Positions 7,442-13,483 of a stretch of 15,811 bases of DNA are shown here, in pieces (position 1 is the stretch's first letter; every line of letters begins with the position of its first letter). This DNA is from Planctomycetota bacterium. GTDB lineage: Bacteria; Planctomycetota; Phycisphaerae; UBA1845. The notes beneath the pieces are model-generated. The model ran no database searches. It was not told the origin of the DNA and was given only the letters and a program-made list of their open reading frames with translations. The stretch is taken from NCBI GenBank assembly GCA_022563055.1, contig JADFOB010000002.1, forward strand, positions 1-15,811, written 5' to 3'. The position numbers were made by a program, and so were the translations under genes.

Positions 7442-8551
7442 ATGGCGAGTTCGCGCGGGGTTAGCCCTCCCGTTCCGCGAAAGCGTAGCATCGTGGAGGG
7501 TGGCGTGGCGGTTGTTGGGGTGCTCTGCTTCGTTGCCGCATCTGGTAGACCGGCGATTGCTCAGGCGCCGCCGGCCCAAAGTTCTCTACCCCTACCCAAA
7601 TCCATCACTCCCGAAACGAAGGAGGCCATCGATCGCGGCTTGGCCTATCTGGCGCGGACGCAGGATCGCGACGGTTCCTGGTCCAACCGGACTCGATTCG
7701 GCCAATATCCCGTGGCGATGACCGGGCTCGCGGGAATCGCTCTGTTGATGGACGGCAACACGACCACGCAAGGTCGCTACGCCGCCCACGTGGATCGAGC
7801 GGCGAAGTATCTCGTGCGTTCGTCCTCGCCCAGCGGTCTGATCGCTCGGGAGACGGGCGAAAGTCGCCCGATGTATGGCCATGGCTTCGCCATGCTGTTC
7901 TTGAGCCAACTTCATGGCATGGTCGAAGAGGCCGCCCGCGCGGAGCAGATGCAGGAGGTACTCCGTCGAGCCGTCGAACTCACGTCGCGTTCGCAGAGCG
8001 CGCGCGGCGGCTGGTTCTACACGCCCGGCTCCAGAAGCGATGAGGGTTCCGTGACCGTGACGCAAGTGCAAGCGCTGCGATCATGCCGCAACGTCGGCGT
8101 GGCGGTACCCAAGACGGTCATCGACGCAGCCATGGCTTACCTGGCGGATTCGCAGAACAGTGACGGCGGCATCCGCTACACCGTTTCGCAACAAGGCGGC
8201 TCATCGCGACCGGCGCTGACACCAGCCGCCGTGTGCTGTTGGTTCAACGCGGGTGAGTATGACAATCCTCACGCCAAGCGGGCGCTGGAATACTGCAAGC
8301 GGGTGATCGACCCGAAGAACACGCGCGTTGGACATGACTACTATATGCACTTGTACCTCTCCCAGGCTTTGTACATCTCGCGTGACGCTTCCTGGGAGAC
8401 CTACTTCACGCAGCGCCGCGACGTCCTCTTATTGCAACAACGCTCGGACGGCTCATGGCTCGGCGACGGCGTGGGCGACGTCTACGGAACGGCTGTCGCG
8501 CTGATTATTCTGCAACTTCCCTACAACCAGTTGCCGATCATGCAACCATAG
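7442..8551 (+). CDS. Exported prenyltransferase/squalene-cyclase-repeat protein (369 aa)
   Basis: The product has the alpha/alpha-barrel repeats of the terpene cyclase / prenyltransferase superfamily. Typical QW-like units are seen: LAYLARTQDRDGSW (67-80), MAYLADSQNSDGG (231-243) and LLLQQRSDGSW (329-339), with GGWFYTP at 189-195. The N-terminus is basic (PRKRS) then hydrophobic (VAVVGVLCFVAAS, 22-34) and ends in AIA-QA, a probable signal peptide, so the protein is likely periplasmic. The cyclase DxDD acid motif and a prenyltransferase zinc site are not visible, so catalysis of terpene cyclisation is unlikely; a binding or structural role fits better. The start at 7442 is chosen for the signal peptide. 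In-frame upstream starts (for example 7334) would read through the palindromic repeat, and GTG 7494 is another option. No clear ribosome binding site is seen. It precedes moxR by 47 bp, so they are probably co-transcribed. Confidence 0.86.
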   Translation: MASSRGVSPPVPRKRSIVEGGVAVVGVLCFVAASGRPAIAQAPPAQSSLPLPKSITPETKEAIDRGLAYLARTQDRDGSWSNRTRFGQYPVAMTGLAGIALLMDGNTTTQGRYAAHVDRAAKYLVRSSSPSGLIARETGESRPMYGHGFAMLFLSQLHGMVEEAARAEQMQEVLRRAVELTSRSQSARGGWFYTPGSRSDEGSVTVTQVQALRSCRNVGVAVPKTVIDAAMAYLADSQNSDGGIRYTVSQQGGSSRPALTPAAVCCWFNAGEYDNPHAKRALEYCKRVIDPKNTRVGHDYYMHLYLSQALYISRDASWETYFTQRRDVLLLQQRSDGSWLGDGVGDVYGTAVALIILQLPYNQLPIMQP

Positions 8552-8598
8552 GTATGACGGGTGTTTGCTGATATTGATAATGGTCCACGGAGCAGCTC

Positions 8599-9744
8599 AT
8601 GCATGATGAATCCTCGGATGATCGCACGGGCGATCCGCAGAGTAAGCCCGCTGAGCCGCGGGCTTCAGCCCGCGCGAACTCCCCGAACGGGGCGCCCGAC
8701 TCGCTGGGTGGTTCGGATACCGAGATCGCCGACCAGCTTACACGCGCGTCCGCCCGGCTCCGTCAGGAGTTGGCAAAGGTGATTGTCGGGCAGGACGAGG
8801 TTATCGAACAGTTACTCATCGCGTTGTTTGCCAACGGGCATTGTATTTTGGAAGGCGTGCCCGGTCTGGCCAAGACGCTCATGATCTCCTCGCTGGCCCG
8901 GTGCCTTTCCCTCTCGTTCAGCCGGATCCAGTTTACGCCCGACCTCATGCCGTCCGACATCACCGGGACCGAAGTGATCCAGGAGGACAAAGCCACCGGA
9001 ACCCGCGCGTTCAAGTTCCTTCGAGGGCCCATCTTCGGCAACGTCATTCTGGCTGATGAGATCAACCGGACACCGCCCAAGACGCAGGCGGCTCTGCTGG
9101 AATCCATGCAGGAGCGGCAGGTGACCGTGGGTGGTGAGCAGCACGACCTTCCCCTGCCGTTTTTCGTGCTGGCCACCCAGAACCCAATCGAGCAGGAGGG
9201 AACCTACCCCTTGCCCGAAGCGCAGCAGGACCGCTTTTTGTTCAAGATCCACATCGGCTACCCTTCGTACGAGGAGGAGTACGCCGTGGCGGAACGGACC
9301 ACGGGGCAGGCTGATCCGCAGATCGAGCAGGTCTTGTCCGGCGAGGAGGTGTTGCGTTTTCAGCAGTTGGTGCGTCGCGTCCCAGCCGCCCCCGAGGTGA
9401 TCCGGCACGCTTTGGATCTTGCACGTGCCACACGCCCGGACGAGCCCACCAGCAGCGAGTTCATTAAAAAGATGCTGAGCTGGGGCGCGGGGCCTCGCGC
9501 CGTTCAAGGTCTGTTACTGGCCGGCAAGGCGCGGGCGGTTCTCAAGGGTCGCCATCACGTAGCCATCGAGGACATACGCTCCCTCGCGCATCCGATCCTG
9601 AGGCACCGGATCGTCACGAACTTCTCCGCTTCGGCGCAGGGGTATACACCCGACCGGATCATCGACGACCTTTTGACCAGCGTCGACCCATACAAGACCC
9701 ACCTGGATGGCGATGAACGAATCCGCAAAGTACTTTCAGCCTGA
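8599..9744 (+). CDS. MoxR-family AAA+ ATPase (381 aa)
   Basis: A MoxR-type AAA+ ATPase, a cytoplasmic chaperone-like enzyme that usually acts on VWA-domain partners encoded next to it. Walker A is GVPGLAKT (86-93), Walker B is VILADEINR (149-157), sensor 1 is ATQNP (192-196), and the family signature [13 protein letters not shown] is at 201-213. The lid domain follows, with the WGAGPRA-containing helix in the C-terminal third. GGAG at 8589-8592 lies 6 nt before the ATG, which supports this start. The first 40 or so residues are a low-complexity, Pro/Ala/Ser-rich extension not needed for the fold. Part of it ([11 protein letters not shown]) is encoded by one arm of the palindromic repeat found elsewhere in the window. 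The gene overlaps the DUF58 gene by 38 bp, typical of translational coupling. Confidence 0.97.
   Translation: MHDESSDDRTGDPQSKPAEPRASARANSPNGAPDSLGGSDTEIADQLTRASARLRQELAKVIVGQDEVIEQLLIALFANGHCILEGVPGLAKTLMISSLARCLSLSFSRIQFTPDLMPSDITGTEVIQEDKATGTRAFKFLRGPIFGNVILADEINRTPPKTQAALLESMQERQVTVGGEQHDLPLPFFVLATQNPIEQEGTYPLPEAQQDRFLFKIHIGYPSYEEEYAVAERTTGQADPQIEQVLSGEEVLRFQQLVRRVPAAPEVIRHALDLARATRPDEPTSSEFIKKMLSWGAGPRAVQGLLLAGKARAVLKGRHHVAIEDIRSLAHPILRHRIVTNFSASAQGYTPDRIIDDLLTSVDPYKTHLDGDERIRKVLSA
8653..8677. repeat. Single arm of the palindromic repeat, inside moxR
   Basis: This 25-bp stretch (starts GAGCCGCGGGCTTCAGCCCG) differs from the left arm of copy 1 (7353-7377) at three positions and is itself a hairpin. 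No second arm follows; instead a short CCCC-GAAC-GGGG hairpin lies at 8681-8692. It is read in frame as part of the disordered MoxR N-terminus, so it looks like a decayed or partial copy tolerated in coding sequence. Confidence 0.75.
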
Positions 9745-10789
9745 GATTCTCAGCAGGATTTCTCGACTTGACCTCCGCGCGCGCCAAGTCGTCGAGGGGT
9801 TCGTCAGCGGCATGCACAAGAGTCCCTACAAGGGGTTCAGCGTGGAGTTCGCCAACCACCGCGCCTACGTGCCCGGCGACGACATTCGCCACATTGACTG
9901 GCGCGTCTATGCCAAGGCCGACCGGTTCTTCATCAAGGAGTATGAGGAAGAGACCAACATGCGCGTGCAGGTGCTGTTGGATTGCTCCGGGTCCATGGCT
10001 TATCCGGCGCACACGGGAACCGGGCGCATGACCAAGTGGGACTACGCAGCCACGCTGGCGGTCTCGCTAGCCTACCTGCTTACCTATCAACAGGATGCCG
10101 TCGGGTTGACACTCTTTGACCGCGAGATTCGCACCAGGCTTCCCGCCTCGACGAATCCGGGCTCGTTGCGGACCTTCGCGGAAGCGATCGAGCGAAGCAC
10201 GCCGATCGACGCCCCGGCGGGCACCGGTCGGGGAACCGATTTCGGAGCCGTCTTTGAGAACCTGGCCTCGAGCATTCCGCGGCGCGGGCTGGTTGTTATC
10301 TTGTCCGACCTTCTCTCCAACGCCAGCCGCTCCCTAACGGTCGCGGTACGGAACTCTGATACCGGCGGCGCGGATCAGTACCGCGACCGTCAGGGAGCCG
10401 GCATCGGAACGGGCGACGGTGATTCTGAGGGATCCGGGTTGGACAAGCTCTTTCGGGGATTGGAGCGATTTCGATACGCCCGGCAGGACGTCATCGTCCT
10501 GCACGTGCTCGATCACGATGAGCTGACGTTCCCCTTCGCCGACCGTACGCTCTTTGAGGGTATGGAGGCAGTCGGCCTGCCCACGGACAGGCCCGATGAA
10601 GTGCTGACGGATCCGCAATCGTTGCGTGCGAGCTACCTGGGGGCACTTACGGAGTACCTCCGCAAGATTCGCAGCGCGTGTCTGAACCAGAGAATCGATT
10701 ACACACTCGTCAGCACCGCGGAAAACCTTGACGTGGCGCTCACGACATTCCTGGCGACCCGGATGCATCGCCAGCGGGCAAAGGCGTAG
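9707..10789 (+). CDS. DUF58 domain protein with VWA-like fold (360 aa)
   Basis: DUF58 proteins are the usual partner of MoxR ATPases. The family signature [17 protein letters not shown] is at residues 54-70, and the VWA-like half carries a MIDAS-type metal motif DCSGSM (92-97), TDFG (177-180) and VVILSDLL (196-203). No membrane segment is seen, so it is probably cytoplasmic. The start is ATG 9707 or 9713; both lie inside the end of moxR. Between SDLL and the conserved '[19 protein letters not shown]' there is an extra Gly/Ser/Asp-rich stretch (about 205-243), most of which is encoded by a palindromic element. It falls after a beta-strand, where a loop would tolerate it. Together with the neighbouring genes it likely forms a MoxR-VWA assembly system. 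Confidence 0.95.
   Translation: MAMNESAKYFQPEILSRISRLDLRARQVVEGFVSGMHKSPYKGFSVEFANHRAYVPGDDIRHIDWRVYAKADRFFIKEYEEETNMRVQVLLDCSGSMAYPAHTGTGRMTKWDYAATLAVSLAYLLTYQQDAVGLTLFDREIRTRLPASTNPGSLRTFAEAIERSTPIDAPAGTGRGTDFGAVFENLASSIPRRGLVVILSDLLSNASRSLTVAVRNSDTGGADQYRDRQGAGIGTGDGDSEGSGLDKLFRGLERFRYARQDVIVLHVLDHDELTFPFADRTLFEGMEAVGLPTDRPDEVLTDPQSLRASYLGALTEYLRKIRSACLNQRIDYTLVSTAENLDVALTTFLATRMHRQRAKA
10327..10400. repeat. Palindromic element (21-bp arms) inside the DUF58 gene
   Basis: The left arm 10329-10349 (GCTCCCTAACGGTCGCGGTA and C) and right arm 10378-10398 (GTACCGCGACCGTCAGGGAG and C) are complementary at 20 of 21 positions, with 28 nt between. The element is translated as part of '[13 protein letters not shown]' and 'QYRDRQGAG', a stretch not expected in DUF58 proteins. 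The extended left arm (10327-10354) matches, in inverted orientation, 26 of 28 bases at 11664-11691 in the next gene. These facts point to an inserted dispersed repeat rather than a native loop. Confidence 0.88.
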
Positions 10790-10891
10790 CGGTCCGTTGA
10801 AACATAGCGGCTGCCCCCCGTGGCGGCTGTGGAATGCGCAAGAGCGCTGGTTCTCGGTACGATCATCGAGTTCTTCAACGGTCTGGTGGAG

Positions 10892-13342
10892 ATGCAAGTG
10901 GCACCCAGCGGCGGTCTATCAATCCTGGCAGCGCTGGTGTCGCCCACCCTATTCGTCGCCGGAGCCGCGGCGGTGGCCGCTCCCATTCTGATCCATCTGC
11001 TTGCACGTCGGCGCTTCAAGCGAATCCGCTGGGCGGCGATGGAATTCCTCATCCACGCCGAACGTCGCAACCGGCGGCGGATCAGAATGGAGGAGTGGAT
11101 CCTGCTCGCGCTTCGATGCCTGGCGATTCTGGCCATTGCATTGATTGTGTCGCGCCCCTTCATTCGGTCGGGTTCGTTTGTCTCATCCCTTGGCGGCTCG
11201 CGGCAGACGGAACGGGTTTTCGTGCTCGACGATTCGTTCAGCATGGCCTACCGATCTCAAGACGGTTCGACTTCGTTCGCGCGTGCGAAGCTCGGCATTC
11301 GCCGGATACTGGACTCGGTTCGGCGGGAATCGCCCGATGACACGATCACGATTTTGCGGATGTCGAACGTCGCCCAGCAGATGGGGTCATCGCAGGCCGG
11401 TAGGCCTGGTCTGTTCTCCCCGGTTGAATCCGGAACCTATCTGGATGATGCGCAGACTCAGGAGGTGCTCGCCCGCCTCGAAGCACTGGAACCGTCCAAC
11501 CGGTCGATCGAGGTTGGTTCCGTGGTGCAAGGCGTGGCTGGTTACTTGGAGGAATCGCCGGCGATTGTGGGTGCCGTCGTCTACTTCCTCAGCGATTTTC
11601 AGCAGCACAACTGGGTACCCGCTCAATCGCGCTCGCAGTACGGATCACGAGCCCCGCAACGCGATTCCGTACCGCGACCGTCAGGGAGCGGAAGACCTGA
11701 GGTGGCCGGTCTGTTCGATCCCTTGGCCACTTGGGCCGGGGAAGACCGCGCGCTGCGCATCGTCCTGGTCAACGTCGGGGATCCAAACGCCGCCAACGTG
11801 GCGGTCACGGGCTTGGACATCTCATCCGGGCAACTCGTGGCGGGAACCAAGGCCAATGTCCGAGTAACGGTGGCCAACTACGCTCAGCAGGCGACCAAGA
11901 ACATCGAGTTGAACGTCTCGTTGGGATCGTTGAGTCAAACATCCAAAGTGCTCGCCGAGATTGCCGCCGGTCAGGAGACCTCGGTGGAAGTCGCCGTCGA
12001 GTTCCTTCAGGCAGGTTCCGTATCTTTGCGAGTCGATCTTGCGCTTAACGACTCCCATAGCGGCTCAGGTAGCTGGAGCGACCCTCTCCCACTCGACAAT
12101 ACGCGATACGCTACGACGACGGTGTCGGATGCGATCCGCGTCCTCATCGTGAACGGCGAACCCTCTCCGGACATTCTAGGCGACGAGGTGGGTTTTCTGG
12201 CTACGGCGTTGCGCCCCGAGGGTGAGGTCTTCAGCGGCAATGAGTATGTAATCGTCGACGAAGTCGAGTTGGAAAGCGCCGAGCTGGCCGGCTTCCACGC
12301 GGTGATACTCGCCAACGTCTACCGAATCGGTGAGCCGGTGATCGAAGCGTTGGAGCGATTTGTGAAAAGCGGCGGCGGTCTGCTTGTGTTTGTGGGCGAT
12401 CAGGTCGACCCGGACCTTTACAACACGGCGCTGTATCGAGATGGGGATGGACTGCTCCCCGCGTCGATCATCGAAGTCGCTACGACACCGAACCAGGTGC
12501 ATCTGGTTATTTCCGATCGACTTCACCCCGCGATGCGCAGGCTCGCGCACGAAGGCGATCCGCTGGGCATCGGTCGAATCGCCTTCTTTAGCTACATGCG
12601 GTGTCAACCCTTTGAGGTCGAGGCGGGCATGGAACAACCTGCCGTCTCCGCCGACCTTGGGGCGCCATCGAGCGCCCACTCGAACGAGGCGCCGGCGCGA
12701 GTAATTGCCCGGTTTGACGATGCAGACGAGAGTCCAGCCATCATCGAGCGACCTTTTGGCCAAGGGCGTGTGGTGCTCGTAACCACCACCGCCGACAAGG
12801 AGTGGAACCTCTGGCCCGATCATCCGACTTACCTTCCGATGATCCACGAACTGGTTCATCACGTCGCGCGACGAAGCGAGGGCGCGGGGGAACACCGGAT
12901 CGGCTCGCCGATCGAACTTCCTCTGGATCCAGCCGTTTTTGAGGCGGATGCGGTGGTCCGCACGCCCACGTTTCCCGTCGAGCGAGAAGTGGGATTGACG
13001 GCGGCGCCCCCGAGCGAGGGAAGCGGGCTTGTCCTGAAGTGGGAGCACACCGAGGAACCCGGCGTGTACCGATTCGTGCTCAATCGCCGCGACGGTGGGC
13101 AGGAGATCCATCGGGTGGCTGTGAACCCGGACTCGCGGGAGAGTGATCTTTCCATGTGCGGGGCTGACGAGATCAGACGCGTCGTGGGCGATGTTCCCTT
13201 TGATTACATGCAGGGGATTGACGCTCTTGGCGCTGACAACGGTGAGGGAAGAACGGAACTGTGGCGTATGTTCCTCGTGCTTGCTCTGGTGGTCCTGATG
13301 GGGGAACAGACCCTCGCCTGGTGGTGGGGCGTCCGGCGATAG
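10892..13342 (+). CDS. BatA-like VWA membrane protein (816 aa)
   Basis: The N-terminus matches the BatA-type domain: a hydrophobic helix ending in APILIHLLARRRFKRIRW, then a charged segment and a second helix (WILLALRCLAILAIALIVSR). A VWA domain follows with MIDAS residues in LDDSFSM (112-118) and a later YFLSDFQ strand. The middle holds an immunoglobulin-like region ('GTKANVRVTVANYAQQATKN'), then a glutamine-amidotransferase-like fold (IRVLIVNGEPS, then FVKSGGGLLVFVGDQ) without visible catalytic residues. The C-terminal membrane helix (MFLVLALVVLMGEQTLAWWW, about 793-812) is typical. Membrane helices at both ends suggest the bulk faces the periplasm or cytoplasm as one block. A GTG at 10820 would add 24 residues and has acceptable codon use; ATG 10892 fits the family N-terminus better but its GGTGGAG lies very close to it. 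A fragment of the DUF58-gene repeat is translated at about residues 258-267. Confidence 0.92.
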   Translation: MQVAPSGGLSILAALVSPTLFVAGAAAVAAPILIHLLARRRFKRIRWAAMEFLIHAERRNRRRIRMEEWILLALRCLAILAIALIVSRPFIRSGSFVSSLGGSRQTERVFVLDDSFSMAYRSQDGSTSFARAKLGIRRILDSVRRESPDDTITILRMSNVAQQMGSSQAGRPGLFSPVESGTYLDDAQTQEVLARLEALEPSNRSIEVGSVVQGVAGYLEESPAIVGAVVYFLSDFQQHNWVPAQSRSQYGSRAPQRDSVPRPSGSGRPEVAGLFDPLATWAGEDRALRIVLVNVGDPNAANVAVTGLDISSGQLVAGTKANVRVTVANYAQQATKNIELNVSLGSLSQTSKVLAEIAAGQETSVEVAVEFLQAGSVSLRVDLALNDSHSGSGSWSDPLPLDNTRYATTTVSDAIRVLIVNGEPSPDILGDEVGFLATALRPEGEVFSGNEYVIVDEVELESAELAGFHAVILANVYRIGEPVIEALERFVKSGGGLLVFVGDQVDPDLYNTALYRDGDGLLPASIIEVATTPNQVHLVISDRLHPAMRRLAHEGDPLGIGRIAFFSYMRCQPFEVEAGMEQPAVSADLGAPSSAHSNEAPARVIARFDDADESPAIIERPFGQGRVVLVTTTADKEWNLWPDHPTYLPMIHELVHHVARRSEGAGEHRIGSPIELPLDPAVFEADAVVRTPTFPVEREVGLTAAPPSEGSGLVLKWEHTEEPGVYRFVLNRRDGGQEIHRVAVNPDSRESDLSMCGADEIRRVVGDVPFDYMQGIDALGADNGEGRTELWRMFLVLALVVLMGEQTLAWWWGVRR
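11664..11691. repeat. Partial, inverted copy of the DUF58-gene element inside the VWA gene
   Basis: ATTCCGTACCGCGACCGTCA and the next 8 bases match the reverse complement of 10327-10354 at 26 of 28 positions, and 11669-11689 is identical to the right arm 10378-10398. A second arm is not present nearby. It is translated in a different frame from the DUF58 copy (here as [10 protein letters not shown]), within a Ser/Arg/Pro-rich stretch between the VWA domain and the next domain, consistent with a tolerated insertion in a linker. Confidence 0.82.
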
Positions 13343-13380
13343 CCAGTGTCTTACAAGTACGACGACTATGAATGCGCGCC

Positions 13381-13467
13381 GAGCCGCAGGCTTTAGCCTG
13401 CGCGAGTTTACGAAAGTCGCCGACGCCAGGACGATCCCGGCGTCGCGCGGGCTAAAGCCCGCGGCTC
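13381..13467. repeat. Palindromic repeat, copy 2 of the 7351-7441 type, between the two VWA genes
   Basis: The left arm 13381-13405 is identical to 7353-7377 over all 25 bases, and the right arm 13443-13467 is identical to 7415-7439. Within the element the arms pair at 23 of 25 positions. The interior begins similarly (GAGTTTACGAAAGT against GAATTCACGAAAGT) and then diverges, here with an extra inner stem GACGCC/GGCGTC. The element fills most of the 141-bp spacer and ends 16 bp before the next ATG, so it must lie in the 5' leader of the downstream reading frame. Confidence 0.92.
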
Positions 13468-13483
13468 AGGTAGCAACGCTAGA

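Noticed and set aside
11145..11867. A 240-codon alternative frame inside the first VWA gene containing a YRDRQGA peptide
   Set aside because: It is a shadow of the VWA frame; the YRDRQGA peptide is only the shared repeat read in the frame used in the DUF58 gene.
7351..13467. CRISPR array
   Set aside because: The repeat copies are kilobases apart, palindromic and next to different genes, without regular spacers or cas genes.
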